From the NCBI GenBank assembly GCA_903862415.1, contig CAIOYD010000050.1, positions 124,001 through 188,000 of the forward strand: a stretch of 64,000 bases of DNA. The letters are read 5' to 3'. The position numbers and the translations under genes were made by a program. Within the stretch, counting starts at the first letter, position 1. Every line of letters begins with the position of its first letter. This stretch comes from an uncultured Oxalobacteraceae bacterium (GTDB taxonomy: Bacteria > Pseudomonadota > Gammaproteobacteria > Burkholderiales > Burkholderiaceae_D). Shown one piece after another: positions 28,042-39,876 of the stretch. The notes beneath the pieces are model-generated. The model worked only from the letters and a program-made list of their open reading frames with translations. It searched no databases and was not told the DNA's origin.

Positions 28042-29144
28042 ACTGATTTCCCTGTCGGCTTGTGTGTCAGTTCTTCCAAGACAGCGGCAATGACTTCATT
28101 GGCCTGACGCTGTCCGATTTTATATGCTGCCTGTGCCAACAGCTGACATTCATCGCGAGTGATATTAGCCAGCAGCTGCGCCAGTTTTTCCGCCGTCATT
28201 TGCGTCTGCGGCAAATGAATGGCGGCCTGTTGCTGCGCCATCCATTCGGCATTATTGGTTTGATGCGTGGTGGACGAAACTCGCAGTGGCACCAGTACGC
28301 TGGCCACACCGGCGGCGGTTAATTCGGACACGGTAATGGCGCCCGCACGACAGATCACCAAATCGGCGGCGGCATACTGCGCCTGCATGTCATCGATAAA
28401 AGCCACCACGTCGGCCTGCACCTGCGCCTTAGCATAGGTAGCTGTCAGCTGAGCAATATGTTGTTTGCCCGATTGATGGGTAACCAGCGGCCTGGTTTCC
28501 GGTGACATCAACGCCAGCGCGGCCGGGACAGTTTCATTGAGCACCTGCGCTCCCAGACTACCGCCAATGATGAGTACTTTTAACGGTCCGCTGCGTCCGG
28601 AAAACCGCTCTGCTGGCGGAGCCATCTGACAGATTTCACGCCGTACCGGGTTACCCGTCACCAAAGCCTTGTTTTTAGCCACAGCCACTTCGGCCGGAAA
28701 TCCAAACAACACCCGTTGTGCGGCACCGAGCAGCAAACGATTCGACAATAACAGCGCAGCATCCGCATTCAACAATACCAGCGGAATTCCGCGCAGTCTG
28801 GCCATCAACCCGCCCGGGACGGTGACATACCCGCCCATACCCAGCACCACATCTGGGCGACGGCGGCCGAGAAACTGATAACAGTGCACAAAACTGCTCA
28901 ACAGACGAAACACACCGGTAACAGTATGCTTCCAACCCTTGCCGCGCAAACCGGAGAATTTCACCGCATCCATAGGCAGCTGATTTTTTTTGACGATCTC
29001 GCCTTCCATGCCATGTGTAGTTCCCAGCCAGGTGACTTCCCAGCCACGTTCCTGCATGGTTTTGGCAATCGCGATTCCCGGAAATACATGTCCACCGGTA
29101 CCGGCGGCCATAATCATCAGACGTTTTGCTGTCACGTTACTCAT
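28038..29144 (-). CDS. murG: UDP-N-acetylglucosamine--(pentapeptide) pyrophosphoryl-undecaprenol GlcNAc transferase
   Basis: A GT-B glycosyltransferase of 368 residues that makes lipid II from lipid I on the inner face of the membrane. Motifs: the first G-loop [39 protein letters not shown], and the donor-binding [11 protein letters not shown]. It is coupled to ftsW upstream (4-base overlap) and murC downstream (4-base overlap). Confidence 0.97.
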   Translation of the reverse strand: MSNVTAKRLMIMAAGTGGHVFPGIAIAKTMQERGWEVTWLGTTHGMEGEIVKKNQLPMDAVKFSGLRGKGWKHTVTGVFRLLSSFVHCYQFLGRRRPDVVLGMGGYVTVPGGLMARLRGIPLVLLNADAALLLSNRLLLGAAQRVLFGFPAEVAVAKNKALVTGNPVRREICQMAPPAERFSGRSGPLKVLIIGGSLGAQVLNETVPAALALMSPETRPLVTHQSGKQHIAQLTATYAKAQVQADVVAFIDDMQAQYAAADLVICRAGAITVSELTAAGVASVLVPLRVSSTTHQTNNAEWMAQQQAAIHLPQTQMTAEKLAQLLANITRDECQLLAQAAYKIGQRQANEVIAAVLEELTHKPTGKSV

Positions 29145-30331
29145 GCTCCACGCCCTCCATGCATCAGTGCCCGATTTTCATAATCGATGCGCAGCAAAAT
29201 TGCCAACCCGACACAGTTAATCAACACACCAGAACCGCCATAACTCATTAACGGCAACGTCAGTCCTTTGGTTGGCAACAAACCCATATTGACACCCATA
29301 TTAATAAACGCCTGCACACCAATCCAGATACCAATGCCTTTGGCACTCAGGCCGGCAAAGGTCTGATCGAGTGCGATTGCCTGACGACCAATATCAAAAG
29401 CGCGTTTCACCAGCCAGTAAAACAGATATACCACCACTACCACACCGACAAATCCTAATTCTTCACCAATCACCGCCAGTAAAAAATCGGTATGCGCTTC
29501 TGGCAGATAATGCAATTTTTCCACACTGCCACCAAGTCCGACACCAAAAATTTCACCACGACCAAAAGCGATGAGTGAATGTGACAACTGATACGCTTTA
29601 CCCAGGGCATTATCTTCCTGCCAGGGGTTAAGATAGGCAAAAATCCGTTCACGCCGCCATGGCGAGAGCACAATCACCAGACTAAAGATGCCCACGAGCA
29701 GCGTGGCTATCCCGCCAAACCAGATACCATTAATGCCACCCAAAAATAAAATTCCCATGGCTATGCAAACGATCACACCGAATGCACCCAGATCTGGCTC
29801 CAGCAGCAACAGCAAACCAACCAAACCTACCGCTCCGGCCATAGGCAAAAAGCCTTTGGTTAATTTATGCATGTATTCCTGTTTGCGCACGGTATAGTCG
29901 GCGGCATACAAGACAACAAACAATTTCATCAATTCAGACGGTTGGATGTTGAGCACTTTCAGAGACAACCAGCGCTTGGCTCCATTGACGCCTTTCCCCA
30001 AACCGGGAACCAACACTGCCACGAGCAACACCAGCGTGAAGACAAAAAAATACGGAGCAAATTTTTGCCAGGTCGACAGCTTGATATGAAACACACCATA
30101 ACTCACCAGCGAGGCCAGCAAAATAAACAGTGCCTGCCGGTAGACGAAATGGGTGGTGGAATACCCGGCATATTTAGGAGAATCGGGTAATGAAATCGAG
30201 GCTGAATACACCATCACCATGCCGAACAGCATCAGCACCATAGTGACCCACACCAGCATCTGATCATAATCAAGCATTTGCACACGGCCGCTATGCTTGG
30301 AGGCCCAGAGCGATGTCAGCTGTGCCTTCAT
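29141..30331 (-). CDS. ftsW: Septal peptidoglycan glycosyltransferase FtsW
   Basis: A SEDS-family polytopic membrane protein of 396 residues with about ten helices. Family marks are [56 protein letters not shown] and [15 protein letters not shown]. It polymerises glycan strands at the septum together with FtsI. It overlaps murD and murG by 4 bases each. Confidence 0.97.
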   Translation of the reverse strand: MKAQLTSLWASKHSGRVQMLDYDQMLVWVTMVLMLFGMVMVYSASISLPDSPKYAGYSTTHFVYRQALFILLASLVSYGVFHIKLSTWQKFAPYFFVFTLVLLVAVLVPGLGKGVNGAKRWLSLKVLNIQPSELMKLFVVLYAADYTVRKQEYMHKLTKGFLPMAGAVGLVGLLLLLEPDLGAFGVIVCIAMGILFLGGINGIWFGGIATLLVGIFSLVIVLSPWRRERIFAYLNPWQEDNALGKAYQLSHSLIAFGRGEIFGVGLGGSVEKLHYLPEAHTDFLLAVIGEELGFVGVVVVVYLFYWLVKRAFDIGRQAIALDQTFAGLSAKGIGIWIGVQAFINMGVNMGLLPTKGLTLPLMSYGGSGVLINCVGLAILLRIDYENRALMHGGRGA

Positions 30332-31827
30332 AGTCCGACCTCACCGCGTGCATAACCGATTTCTTTGACGGCCGCGATAAACACCTCGGCCCGATGAGCA
30401 TAATTTTTAAACATGTCGAAACTGGCGCAGGCGGGTGATAACAGCACCAAATCGCCGGCGCGCGCCTGACCTGCTGCCGCCTGTACCGCCTGTTCCATAT
30501 CAGCACACTGAATAATGTGCACCCCACATTCAAACACGGCATCTGCAATTTCATTGGCCGAGGTGCCTATCAAGACCACGGCAGAAACAAATTGAGCCAC
30601 GGGTCTGAGCAGTGGGGCAAAATCCTGCCCCTTGCCTACACCGCCGGCGATCAAGACTATCCTGGCCTGAGCTTGGCCGAGTCCATTAATCGCGGCTACA
30701 GTCGCGCCGACATTCGTCCCTTTACTGTCATCGTAATAATCAACCTGATCGATGGTGGCGATCAGTTCAACCCGATGGGGTTCACCCTGATATTCACGCA
30801 ATCCATGCAACAGCGGTGCTAGCGGCAAACCGAGAGCGCGACACAAGGCCAGTGCGGCTAACGCATTCATCGCATTATGATTGCCGCGAATTTTGAGGGC
30901 ATCAGCCGGCATCAATCTCACCAGCTGAACCTCTTCCGGTATCACCGGTGCATTTTTTGCCCGTCTTTTTGGAGCTGTGACACCTTCATCCACGGCATTC
31001 GCGACACACAACCAGTTCATTCCGTGTTCTGACTGCAATCCGAATTCACCAGCCAGTTTGGGTGCTGTCATGCCAAACGACGAAAGCGGCGCCAGCGGAT
31101 TTTGCATCTGCATCACCAAACTGTCATCGCGATTGAGAACCTGTACCGTATGTCCGGAAAAGATTCTGGCTTTGTCAGCGGCATAGGCCTCCATCGAACC
31201 GTGCCAATCCAGATGATCTTGCGTCACATTGAGTACCGTGGCCGCATCTGCCTGCAGACTGTAAGTGGCATGCAGCTGAAAACTGGATAATTCCAGCACC
31301 CAGACTTCCGGCAAATTATCTGCCTCCAGCGAAGTGCGTAACACCTCCAGCACGGACGGGCTGATATTGCCGGCAATCTGCACCCGTTTACCTGCACGCT
31401 CAACTAACAGTCCAACCAGACTGGTTACCGTAGTTTTGCCGTTGGTACCGGTAATGGCGATGATTTTCGGCGCGTAGCCATTATTTTTTTCCAGTTGACG
31501 CAAACTTTGCGCAAAAATTTCCACTTCACTCCAGAACGGAATTCCACGTTCCAGTGCAGCCGGTGCAATCACGGCCAGCTCCTGCAACTCTGACAGGCCA
31601 GGACTGACCACGACAAAATCAACGCCATCGAGCAACTCAATCGTAAACGCGCCACCGGTAAAGGTACTTTCAGGAATCAAGGTACTTAACTGTTCCAGGC
31701 GTTCAGGCGCGGTGCGGGTGTCGGCCACACGCACGATGGCTCCACAGCACGCCAACCACTGCGCTGCAGCCAGACCGGATTCTCCCAATCCCAACACCAA
31801 AGCCGTTTTACCCGAATAATTCATCAC
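30328..31827 (-). CDS. murD: UDP-N-acetylmuramoylalanine--D-glutamate ligase
   Basis: A Mur ligase of about 499 residues adding D-glutamate. It shows [17 protein letters not shown], the ATP loop [33 protein letters not shown] and [10 protein letters not shown]. It is somewhat longer than the E. coli enzyme (~440), with an insertion around residues 270-300 rich in Ala/Arg ([16 protein letters not shown]). The first codon is GTG at 31827, with an ATG directly after at 31824; either may be used. Confidence 0.97.
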   Translation of the reverse strand: MMNYSGKTALVLGLGESGLAAAQWLACCGAIVRVADTRTAPERLEQLSTLIPESTFTGGAFTIELLDGVDFVVVSPGLSELQELAVIAPAALERGIPFWSEVEIFAQSLRQLEKNNGYAPKIIAITGTNGKTTVTSLVGLLVERAGKRVQIAGNISPSVLEVLRTSLEADNLPEVWVLELSSFQLHATYSLQADAATVLNVTQDHLDWHGSMEAYAADKARIFSGHTVQVLNRDDSLVMQMQNPLAPLSSFGMTAPKLAGEFGLQSEHGMNWLCVANAVDEGVTAPKRRAKNAPVIPEEVQLVRLMPADALKIRGNHNAMNALAALALCRALGLPLAPLLHGLREYQGEPHRVELIATIDQVDYYDDSKGTNVGATVAAINGLGQAQARIVLIAGGVGKGQDFAPLLRPVAQFVSAVVLIGTSANEIADAVFECGVHIIQCADMEQAVQAAAGQARAGDLVLLSPACASFDMFKNYAHRAEVFIAAVKEIGYARGEVGL

Positions 31828-31843
31828 TGCACTTTCTGTTTAT

Positions 31844-33013
31844 TTAACGCAATTTCAGGGTCGACAAACCAAATAACACCAGCATCATGGTAATAATCCA
31901 GAAGCGCACAACCACCTGAGTTTCTTTCCAGCCTTTTTGTTCAAAATGGTGATGCAGCGGCGCCATTAAAAACAAGCGCTTTCCCGCACCGAATTTCTTT
32001 TTGGTGAATTTGAAATAGCCCACTTGTAAAATCACAGAAATGGTTTCCACCACAAACACCCCACCCATCATGAACAACACAATTTCCTGACGCACAATCA
32101 CGGCAATCGTACCGAGTGCGCCACCGAGTGCGAGTGCGCCCACATCGCCCATAAACACCTGTGCCGGATAAGCGTTAAACCACAAAAAGGCCAGACCGGC
32201 ACCCGTCATGGCACCACAAAAAATCAGTAATTCACCCGCGCCCGGAATATGGGGCAAAAACAGGTATTTGGAATAGGTGGCGTTGCCGGTTACATAGGCA
32301 AACAAACCCAGTGCACTGCCTACCATGACAGTCGGCATAATGGCCAGACCATCAAGGCCGTCAGTCAAATTGACGGCATTACTGGTGCCAACAATCACAA
32401 AATAAGTCAACGCAATAAATCCCCACACACCCAACGGATAACTGATGGTTTTGAAAAACGGTACAATCAGATCAGCCTTGTTCGGTAAATCCATGGTGAA
32501 ACCGGATTGCAGCCAGCGCAGGAAAATATCAAAAAACTGACCATTCGATGGTGCTGACACGGAAAATGCCAGATACACCGCCGCAATCAGACCGATAACC
32601 GATTGCCAGAAATATTTTTCCTTCGACGCCATGCCACGCGGATCTTTAAACACCACCTTGCGGTAATCATCCACCCAACCGACAGCACCAAAACCCAACG
32701 TCACTACCAAGACCACCCAGACAAAACGGTTGCTTAAATCCGCCCACAGCAATGTGGAAATGCCGATCGAAATTAACAGCAATACCCCACCCATGGTAGG
32801 CGTTCCGGATTTGACCAGATGAGTTTGCGGTCCATCGGTGCGCACTGCCTGGCCGACTTTCAAACGTGTGAGCATGCGTATCACGAACGGTCCTGCCATC
32901 AATCCGATGGTAATCGACGTGAGCGTGGCAAATACTGCCCGGAAGGTGATGAAATTAAACACCCGGAACACGCCGACATCCTGCTGAAAATATTGTGCCA
33001 ACCAGAGCAACAT
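31844..33013 (-). CDS. mraY: Phospho-N-acetylmuramoyl-pentapeptide transferase
   Basis: A polytopic inner-membrane enzyme of 389 residues that makes lipid I. Visible are [11 protein letters not shown], the catalytic Asp pair region [31 protein letters not shown] and the histidine cluster [14 protein letters not shown]. It starts four bases after the murF stop. Confidence 0.98.
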   Translation of the reverse strand: MLLWLAQYFQQDVGVFRVFNFITFRAVFATLTSITIGLMAGPFVIRMLTRLKVGQAVRTDGPQTHLVKSGTPTMGGVLLLISIGISTLLWADLSNRFVWVVLVVTLGFGAVGWVDDYRKVVFKDPRGMASKEKYFWQSVIGLIAAVYLAFSVSAPSNGQFFDIFLRWLQSGFTMDLPNKADLIVPFFKTISYPLGVWGFIALTYFVIVGTSNAVNLTDGLDGLAIMPTVMVGSALGLFAYVTGNATYSKYLFLPHIPGAGELLIFCGAMTGAGLAFLWFNAYPAQVFMGDVGALALGGALGTIAVIVRQEIVLFMMGGVFVVETISVILQVGYFKFTKKKFGAGKRLFLMAPLHHHFEQKGWKETQVVVRFWIITMMLVLFGLSTLKLR

Positions 33014-33017
33014 AGTT

Positions 33018-34403
33018 TTATCTTTCTGAGCCCGGTAACTGAGCGTTAATTAAATGCGTCACTACGCGTTCCATTTTCATGAACCGCGAACCCTTGACTA
33101 ATATCGTTGCAGCACTGTCTGCACAGGCATCGAGCGCCGGCAGCAGTTGCTCTATTTGCCCAAAATGCTGCGCCCCTGATCCAAACACCGCACTGCTGTG
33201 TTGCGCCAGAGTTCCCAGAGTCAGCAACATCTGCACTCCGCGCTCATGCGCATAGCGACCAATTTCGCTGTGATAGGCTGGCCCATCCGAACCCACTTCC
33301 CCCATATCACCGAGCACCAGAATTTTTTTACCGGCCGACTGCGCCAGCACATCAATGGCTGCACGTACCGAATCCGGATTGGCGTTATAGGTATCATCAA
33401 TCACCGTGGCCAAATTGGCGGCGCGTTTTTTTTGCAGTCTTCCGGATACCGGAGCAAATTTTTCCAATCCATCAATAATGGCAGCAGCATTGCAACCGAT
33501 AGCATGACAACAGGCGATCGCGGCTAAGGCATTGCGTACATTATGCAATCCGGCCGCCGCCAACTCGATCGTCAATACTGCACCGGCGATGCTGACTTGC
33601 ATGCAGTTGCCAAATTCACTTGCCTGCCACGTGGCCGAAACATCACCCTGACCCAAACCAAACGTGATTATTTTGCGCGCACCGGCATAGCTACGCCATA
33701 AATCGCTATACACCTCATCAGCCGGAAACACGGCTACCCCATCGGAGGACAAACCTAAAATCACAGAACCATTTTCGGCCGCTACCGCATCCACGCTTTG
33801 CATGAATTCCTGATGTTCGCGCTGGGCATTATTCACCAGTCCCACAGTGACTTCGGCAATCGCACTGAGCTGGGCAATTTCACCCGGATGATTCATGCCC
33901 ATCTCTATCACAGCGGCACGATGGCCGCTGTGCAGGCGCAACAGCGTTTGCGGCACACCGATGTCATTATTCAGATTTCCCTGAGTAGCCAGACAATCAT
34001 CGGCGCCAAAAGCGCTGCTTAATATCGCCGCAATCATTTCCTTGACCGTGGTTTTGCCATTACTGCCCGTAACCCCTATCATCGGCAAGGCAAACTGCCG
34101 CCGCCAGTAACGAGCGATCTCACCCAGCGCCACCCTACTGTCAGGCACCACCAATGCCGGCAGCTGACAATCTGGCATCAGACGCTCTACAATCACTGCC
34201 GCCGCACCTTTTTGTGCCGCTTCAGCCAGAAAATCATGGGCATCAAAATACTCACCGCGCAAGGCGACAAACAAACAACCAGGAACAATTTTGCGGCTGT
34301 CCGTGACCACTCCATAGACATTCATTTCGGGCGCAAATGCTGGGCTCACGGAAATCATCGTCAGATTGTCACGCAACTGCTGCAGTGTGAAAATCGCGCT
34401 CAT
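33018..34403 (-). CDS. murF: UDP-MurNAc-tripeptide--D-alanyl-D-alanine ligase
   Basis: A Mur ligase of 461 residues that adds the D-Ala-D-Ala made by Ddl. The N-terminal domain has [22 protein letters not shown], the ATP loop is [13 protein letters not shown], and [10 protein letters not shown] and [15 protein letters not shown] are family motifs. Its ATG overlaps the murE stop (TGATG). Confidence 0.97.
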   Translation of the reverse strand: MSAIFTLQQLRDNLTMISVSPAFAPEMNVYGVVTDSRKIVPGCLFVALRGEYFDAHDFLAEAAQKGAAAVIVERLMPDCQLPALVVPDSRVALGEIARYWRRQFALPMIGVTGSNGKTTVKEMIAAILSSAFGADDCLATQGNLNNDIGVPQTLLRLHSGHRAAVIEMGMNHPGEIAQLSAIAEVTVGLVNNAQREHQEFMQSVDAVAAENGSVILGLSSDGVAVFPADEVYSDLWRSYAGARKIITFGLGQGDVSATWQASEFGNCMQVSIAGAVLTIELAAAGLHNVRNALAAIACCHAIGCNAAAIIDGLEKFAPVSGRLQKKRAANLATVIDDTYNANPDSVRAAIDVLAQSAGKKILVLGDMGEVGSDGPAYHSEIGRYAHERGVQMLLTLGTLAQHSSAVFGSGAQHFGQIEQLLPALDACADSAATILVKGSRFMKMERVVTHLINAQLPGSER

Positions 34404-35929
34404 CAGCCAACTCCTTTTGAGCTCAAATCAGCCAGAGCTATCTGTGCATGTTCCACGTCTGAAAAAGGCAGCTTTCTGCCAGCGACTTCCTGATACGCTT
34501 CATGTCCCTTGCCGGCCAATAAAACCACATCGTTTTTACCGGCATGTTTGATCGCGTATAAAATCGCCTTGGCGCGATCGGTTTCCATTGTGAACTGACG
34601 CTGCGGTGAAATTCCGGCGGCAATCTGCGCCATAATCGCGGCGGGGTCTTCGCTGCGTGGATTATCACTGGTGACGATAATTTCATCTGCCAGTTCAGCT
34701 ACCTTGCCCATTTGCGGCCGCTTGCCCGGATCGCGATCGCCACCACAGCCAAACACACACCATAATTTGCCTTGCCGCTCTTTGGCTACATCACTCAGAT
34801 TGGCCAGGGTCTTTTCCAGCGCATCCGGTGTATGGGCATAATCCACCATCACCAGTGCCCGTCCGGGAGAACTGAGTTGCTCCATACGTCCGGGCACCGC
34901 GCAGAGTTGTTCGACCGCATGGACTGCATCCTTCCAGACCACGCCACTGGCAAACAATGTCGCCATCACAGCCAGCACATTGCTGACATTAAACCGGCCT
35001 ATCATCCGGGTCTTGATCTGTCCGCTGCCGAAGGGTGAATCCAGCTGAAAACTGGTACCGCCCTGATAATTGCGGATCACACTGGCACGCAAACAGTTTT
35101 TGTTTTCAGTCCCACTTTCCGCCGTGGTATAGCCAATCACAGCCACACCATTGGCCAGCGCTTGCTGCATCATGCGGACACCAAACTCATCCTCCAGATT
35201 AATTACCGCCGTGCCCAAACCAGCCCAGGAAAACAGTCTGGCCTTGGCCGCTTCATACGAAGACATATCACCGTGATAATCAAGATGATCGCGGGTGACA
35301 TTGGTCATCACAGCCACATCGAGATGCATACCATTCATACGCCCCTGATCGAGCCCGATCGAAGAAGCTTCAATAGCGATCGCTCTGGCACCGAGTTCAC
35401 TCTGCAGGGCAATTTTTTGCTGTAACTGCACCGCATCCGGGGTGGTGAAACCGGTGACATCAAAGGCAGGAATACTGCCTTTTTGTACCAATCCGATACC
35501 AAGAGTACCAATCACGCTGGTAGGCGTACCCAAAAAGGACAGCGCGCTCGCCAGCCATTGCGTACAGGAGGTTTTTCCATTGGTGCCGGTGACAGCCACC
35601 GTTAACATGGGTGCATCCGGATGATGCAAATATTCTGCCGCAATGAACCCGCTCAGCCAGAGTAAATTATTAACGCCGCAATGCGGCACCTGCCACTGTG
35701 GGTTCCAGTAAAAATCAGCCTCTTCAAACACCACCGCAACCGCACCCTGCTCTATGGCCACCTCAATATAATCGCGCCCGTCCCCCTGCCCCACCGGATA
35801 GGCAAAAAAGATATCTCCCGGACGCACTTTCCGGGTATCGGTCGTCAATTGACGGCCCGGCACCGGCGGCAATTCTGCCAGCCAGCGCACGGTAGAAACA
35901 ACAGCAGCTAAGGCGACGGAATTAACCAT
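34403..35929 (-). CDS. murE: UDP-MurNAc-dipeptide--meso-diaminopimelate ligase
   Basis: A Mur ligase of 508 residues. TDTRKVRPGDIFFA, the ATP loop VTGTNGKTSCTQWL and NVTRDHLDYHGDM are present. The motif SDNPRSEDP contains DNPR, the mark of enzymes that add meso-diaminopimelate rather than lysine, so the cell wall is of the usual Gram-negative type. Its start overlaps the ftsI stop by one base (TAATG). Confidence 0.97.
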   Translation of the reverse strand: MVNSVALAAVVSTVRWLAELPPVPGRQLTTDTRKVRPGDIFFAYPVGQGDGRDYIEVAIEQGAVAVVFEEADFYWNPQWQVPHCGVNNLLWLSGFIAAEYLHHPDAPMLTVAVTGTNGKTSCTQWLASALSFLGTPTSVIGTLGIGLVQKGSIPAFDVTGFTTPDAVQLQQKIALQSELGARAIAIEASSIGLDQGRMNGMHLDVAVMTNVTRDHLDYHGDMSSYEAAKARLFSWAGLGTAVINLEDEFGVRMMQQALANGVAVIGYTTAESGTENKNCLRASVIRNYQGGTSFQLDSPFGSGQIKTRMIGRFNVSNVLAVMATLFASGVVWKDAVHAVEQLCAVPGRMEQLSSPGRALVMVDYAHTPDALEKTLANLSDVAKERQGKLWCVFGCGGDRDPGKRPQMGKVAELADEIIVTSDNPRSEDPAAIMAQIAAGISPQRQFTMETDRAKAILYAIKHAGKNDVVLLAGKGHEAYQEVAGRKLPFSDVEHAQIALADLSSKGVG

Positions 35930-37695
35930 TACATGATATCTCCCAAACCATTATCCGGAAGCACGCTCGTGACCGTGGTATCCGGTGCTACATTGAGGGT
36001 TCTTAACGCATTGGCGGTAATACTGGAAAACAGCGGGGCGGCCACGAGTCCACCAAAATGCGGGCCTGAAGGATCAGGTTCGTCCACCATCACAGCAACA
36101 ATAATGCGTGGGTTCGATACCGGCGCAAAACCGCAAAACGAGGCGATATATTTTTTCACGTACTGACCATGTTCAACTTTGTAGGCCGTACCGGTTTTAC
36201 CGGCCACCCGATAACCCGGTACGCGCGCGCGGATGGCACTACCTTCCGGTCCGGTTACGGTTTCCAGCATGGCGCGCATAGTCTGGGCAGTTTTAATGGA
36301 AAAAATTCGCTCTGCCACCGGTGTCTGGACACTCTTTTTAAAAGTCAGTGGAATCAACTCGCCATCACGGGCAAAAATGGTATACGCATGCGCCAGCTGT
36401 ATCGTCGAAGCCGTTAAGCCGTGACCATAACTCATGGTGGCCTGCTCAATCGGTCGCCAGGTTTTATAGTTACGCAAGCGTCCACTGGCGGCACCCGGAA
36501 AATCAAACTTGGGCGCCTGCCCAAAACCGACTTTGGTAAACAGCTCCCACATTTCCTGTGCCGGCATTTGCAGGGCAATTTTGGCGGTGCCGATATTGGA
36601 GGATTTTTCAATAATCTGCGCCACAGTCAGCGCGGCACTTTCATGTGCATCACCGATAGTGGCTGTACCGATCGTCATTTTACCGGCGGTCTGAAATACG
36701 GTTTCCGGTCTGACACGATTAGTTTCCAGTGCCAGCGACACCGTAAACGGCTTCATCACCGAACCTGGCTCATACGCATCGGTCATGATCCGGTTACGCA
36801 ACTGCGCGCCAGTTAAATCGGCGCGCTGATTGGGATTGTACGAAGGTAAATTGGCCAGTGCCAGAATTTCCCCGGTCTGCACATCCACCACCACCACTCC
36901 ACCAGCTTTGGCCTTGAATTTTTCCAGTGTCTGTTTTAATTGGGCATAGGCCAGATATTGGATTTTGCTGTCGATCGACAGCACCAGTTCGCGCCCGTCA
37001 TGCGGCTCATTAATGGCGCGCAAATCTTCCACGATATGACCAAGACGGTCTTTAATCACCCGGCGACTGCCAATTTTACCAGCCAGACTGCCCTGCTCGG
37101 CCAGTTCGATACCTTCCTGGCCGGCATCTTCCACATTGGTAAAGCCAACCACATGCGCCATGGCTTCGCCTTCAGGATAGAACCGCTTGTATTCGCGCCG
37201 GGTTTCAATTCCACTGATGCCGAGAGCAACAATTTTATCAGCCACTGGCTGTTCAACCTGGCGTTTCAGATACACGAACTGCCGGTCTGAATCGAGTTTT
37301 TTACGCACATCCGCTTCACTCATTTCCAGCAACGCTGCCAACAACCGAATTTTTTCTTTTGGTTCTGCCAGCACATCCTCGGGAATCGCCCAGATCGCCT
37401 TGACTGGCACCGAAGATGCCAGCACCACACCATTGCGGTCGGTAATTTTGCCGCGCGTAGCTGGCAATTCGAGCGTACGCGCATAACGCGATTCACCCTG
37501 CTTTTGCAGAAAATCGGTACTCATGGCCTGCAACCAGAACGCCCGGCCAACGAGCGCTACAAAGCCGACAAACAACACAAACATCACCAGACGCGAACGC
37601 CATGCCGACAACTTCAGAGCCAGCACCGGATTTTTTAAAAACGGCACTCCCCTGGCATTGGCATTACGCGACGATGGACGTGGATTACTGCTCAT
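35929..37695 (-). CDS. ftsI: Septal transpeptidase FtsI (penicillin-binding protein 3)
   Basis: A class B penicillin-binding protein of 588 residues. One N-terminal transmembrane helix (LVMFVLFVGFVALVGRAFWL) precedes a pedestal domain with RGKITDRNGVVLA. The transpeptidase has the nucleophile in EPGSVMKPF (SxxK), SSN in IIEKSSNIGTA, and KTGTAYK. It cross-links septal peptidoglycan with FtsW. It overlaps ftsL by 11 bases. Confidence 0.97.
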   Translation of the reverse strand: MSSNPRPSSRNANARGVPFLKNPVLALKLSAWRSRLVMFVLFVGFVALVGRAFWLQAMSTDFLQKQGESRYARTLELPATRGKITDRNGVVLASSVPVKAIWAIPEDVLAEPKEKIRLLAALLEMSEADVRKKLDSDRQFVYLKRQVEQPVADKIVALGISGIETRREYKRFYPEGEAMAHVVGFTNVEDAGQEGIELAEQGSLAGKIGSRRVIKDRLGHIVEDLRAINEPHDGRELVLSIDSKIQYLAYAQLKQTLEKFKAKAGGVVVVDVQTGEILALANLPSYNPNQRADLTGAQLRNRIMTDAYEPGSVMKPFTVSLALETNRVRPETVFQTAGKMTIGTATIGDAHESAALTVAQIIEKSSNIGTAKIALQMPAQEMWELFTKVGFGQAPKFDFPGAASGRLRNYKTWRPIEQATMSYGHGLTASTIQLAHAYTIFARDGELIPLTFKKSVQTPVAERIFSIKTAQTMRAMLETVTGPEGSAIRARVPGYRVAGKTGTAYKVEHGQYVKKYIASFCGFAPVSNPRIIVAVMVDEPDPSGPHFGGLVAAPLFSSITANALRTLNVAPDTTVTSVLPDNGLGDIM

Positions 37696-37975
37696 GTTTG
37701 TTGGTTTTGTTGTTTAAAGTAATGTACTGGGTACGGTCAGGCGTGACCGGCACCATATTCAAATCACGGGTGGCATTAGACTGAATACGCTCATGCTTGC
37801 CCAGCGTTGACTGATCAAGCTGCAGTTGCGACCATTCCACTTCCAGCTGACGCGCTTCGGTCTGACTGCGCTCAACTTCAATAAATAAATGGCGCGCACG
37901 ATTTTGGGTTTGCACCAGAATTACGGCACACACCAGCAAGGCAACTAACAAAATCACGTTAACCCGCCCATTCAT
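37685..37975 (-). CDS. ftsL: Cell division protein FtsL
   Basis: A 96-residue bitopic protein with a membrane helix ([21 protein letters not shown]) followed by a leucine-zipper-like periplasmic coiled coil ([19 protein letters not shown]). It forms a complex with FtsB and FtsQ and activates FtsWI. It overlaps rsmH by 4 bases upstream and ftsI by 11 downstream. Assignment rests on position plus topology, as FtsL is poorly conserved. Confidence 0.93.
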   Translation of the reverse strand: MNGRVNVILLVALLVCAVILVQTQNRARHLFIEVERSQTEARQLEVEWSQLQLDQSTLGKHERIQSNATRDLNMVPVTPDRTQYITLNNKTNKHEQ

Positions 37976-38961
37976 TGCGCAGCACCGGCAAGCGGCAGAC
38001 GCTGGGCAATACGCATAATGGCCGAACGCGCGCGCGGATTTCCTTCCACCTCGGCGTCACCCGGCTTGACCCGCCCGAGTAATTTCATCAGCGGTGGCGG
38101 CAAATCCTGAGCCCGGATAGGCAAACGCCGCTCCGGCTGCCTGACCAACACCTTCGAGGCCATGAACTGCTTTACTATCCGGTCTTCGAGCGAATGAAAA
38201 CTGATCACCACCAACTTGCCGCCAGGCGCGAGCAACTCAAACGCCTGTTTCAAGCCGCTTTCAAGGTCTTCAAGTTCCGCATTGATGAAAATCCGGATAG
38301 CCTGGAAGGTACGAGTGGCCGGATCCTTACCCTTTTCACGCGTTTTGACGGCACCTGCCACGAGTTCGGCAAGCTCTCGTGTGCCTGAAATTGGTGTGAG
38401 CTGTCGGCGAGCAGTAATCGCCTTTGCAATCTGAAAAGCAAACCGTTCTTCCCCATAATTTCGTATTACCTCCTCTATATTTTTTTCTGTCGCCGTTGCC
38501 AGCCATTCGGCTGCTGATATGCCGCGTGTTGTATCCATACGCATATCGAGCGGACCATCAGCGCGAAAACTGAAACCACGGGTGGCATCATCCACCTGTG
38601 GCGATGAAATTCCCAGATCCATGAGCACACCATCGACCTGCGTAATGCCGAGCGCCTGCAATTCTGTCTGCATGGCGGCAAAGCTGTTATGAACAATGGA
38701 AAAACGTGTGTCGCTGATCTGAGCGGCATTGGCAATGGCCTGCAGATCTTTATCGAAGGCGATCAGACGCGCGCCAGGGGCAAGCTGCGAGAGCAACAAA
38801 CGGCTGTGACCGCCACGTCCAAAGGTGCCATCAATGTAGACGCCATTACTGTTGAGCGGCTGCAGGGCAGCAATCGCCTCGTCCAGCAACACGGTACTGT
38901 GCCTGTATTCCTGCACTGGCAATTCGGCGCTATCTGACACAGTCGGTGAGGGAGCTGTCAT
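37972..38961 (-). CDS. rsmH: 16S rRNA (cytosine(1402)-N(4))-methyltransferase
   Basis: A SAM-dependent methyltransferase of 329 residues that modifies C1402 in the ribosomal decoding centre. Motifs are [62 protein letters not shown] and [17 protein letters not shown] chose the ATG at 38961 ([10 protein letters not shown]), preceded by GAGGGGTGT; the open frame extends nine codons into mraZ. Confidence 0.97.
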   Translation of the reverse strand: MTAPSPTVSDSAELPVQEYRHSTVLLDEAIAALQPLNSNGVYIDGTFGRGGHSRLLLSQLAPGARLIAFDKDLQAIANAAQISDTRFSIVHNSFAAMQTELQALGITQVDGVLMDLGISSPQVDDATRGFSFRADGPLDMRMDTTRGISAAEWLATATEKNIEEVIRNYGEERFAFQIAKAITARRQLTPISGTRELAELVAGAVKTREKGKDPATRTFQAIRIFINAELEDLESGLKQAFELLAPGGKLVVISFHSLEDRIVKQFMASKVLVRQPERRLPIRAQDLPPPLMKLLGRVKPGDAEVEGNPRARSAIMRIAQRLPLAGAAQ

Positions 38962-38971
38962 ACACCCCTCA

Positions 38972-39400
38972 TCAGAAAGAAAAATCACTTAACACATCCG
39001 GCATGCCGACAGCTACCGCCTGGGCTTCACTATCAGCCAGTTTTTGCGCATCCCAGACTTCAAAATGACTACCCATGCCCAACATCATCACGTCGCGCGC
39101 CAGTTCTACGGCACTGCGCAACTCGGGCGCCACCAGTATCCGGCCGGCGCCATCCATCTCGACATCGCAGGCGTTACCCAGAAAAATCCGCTGCCAGGAA
39201 CGTGCTGACATAGGCCATTTGGCAATCTCGGCCCGGTGCGCCTCCCAAACCGGACGGGGAAACAACAATAAACAGCCATGCGGATGACGCGTGAGCGTCA
39301 CACGCCCTTCGGACTGCAACAACAATGCGTCACGATGCCGGGCCGGGATAGTCATCCGACCTTTCGCATCCAATGTAAGAGCTGACGCACCTTGAAACAC
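38972..39400 (-). CDS. mraZ: Transcriptional regulator MraZ
   Basis: An AbrB-like DNA-binding protein with two repeated halves: [19 protein letters not shown] and [19 protein letters not shown]. It represses the division cluster it heads. I favour the GTG at 39400 ([15 protein letters not shown]), since the family begins (M/V)FQGAS and AAGAGG lies 6 bases upstream; an ATG at 39421 would add seven residues and bury the AAGAGG inside the gene. A repeat array matching its operator lies 60-100 bases upstream. Confidence 0.95.
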   Translation of the reverse strand: MFQGASALTLDAKGRMTIPARHRDALLLQSEGRVTLTRHPHGCLLLFPRPVWEAHRAEIAKWPMSARSWQRIFLGNACDVEMDGAGRILVAPELRSAVELARDVMMLGMGSHFEVWDAQKLADSEAQAVAVGMPDVLSDFSF

Positions 39401-39460
39401 AGAAAACCTCTTATAAGCCAAAGTCCAACAAGTTACTTTCGTGAAATTGCGGGTAAATCA

Positions 39461-39500
39461 ACCCACTTTTAACCACTTTTTCACACAAGCACCCACTTTA
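39461..39500 (-). promoter_or_regulatory. Probable MraZ operator: 10-bp-spaced repeats upstream of mraZ
   Basis: On the minus strand, successive 10-base units read TAAAGTGGGT, GCTTGTGTGA, AAAAGTGGTT and AAAAGTGGGT. Three share AAGTGG and one is degenerate. MraZ is known to bind direct TGGGN repeats spaced by 5 bases, i.e. one per helical turn, before mraZ. The spacing and sequence fit autoregulation of the cluster. Confidence 0.75.
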
Positions 39501-39876
39501 GTTGAAGCATTTCTCGTGGTCAAGCGAAATCACACAAAAAATCGAATTTCCATAATGAAGTCAAGGACTTAGCTGCGTTTGCCACATCGGTGCATAAATA
39601 AAATAATGCATGAAATTAAGCACTTAGGAAACACTGTGAAAGTTAAGGATTAGCTCTACACATGGGTATAGGTCAGCAGCAAACCGTGCTTTCGGCACAC
39701 ACCGACATGTTGTCGTTGAAAACCTGTGGAAAGCCGCATTAAGAAAACGCAGGAAAACACTCAAAAGTCGATAGGGAATTGTCTTTTAAGTAATAACAAA
39801 TGAAGGGGCGGCATGGCGCCGTGAACATGCGCAGGAAAAAAGAGGTGATTTGATAGATAGGACAATAATAAGAATT
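39501..39876. other. Intergenic region between mraZ operator and rnpB
   Basis: No supported gene is seen. It should hold the mraZ promoter and the end of the rnpB transcript, which runs toward mraZ. A 70-codon minus-strand frame (39739-39951) overlaps the rnpB 3' end and looks non-coding. I could not identify a clear stem with a T-run for rnpB; a T-run near 39837-39842 on the minus strand lacks an obvious stem. Confidence 0.5.
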
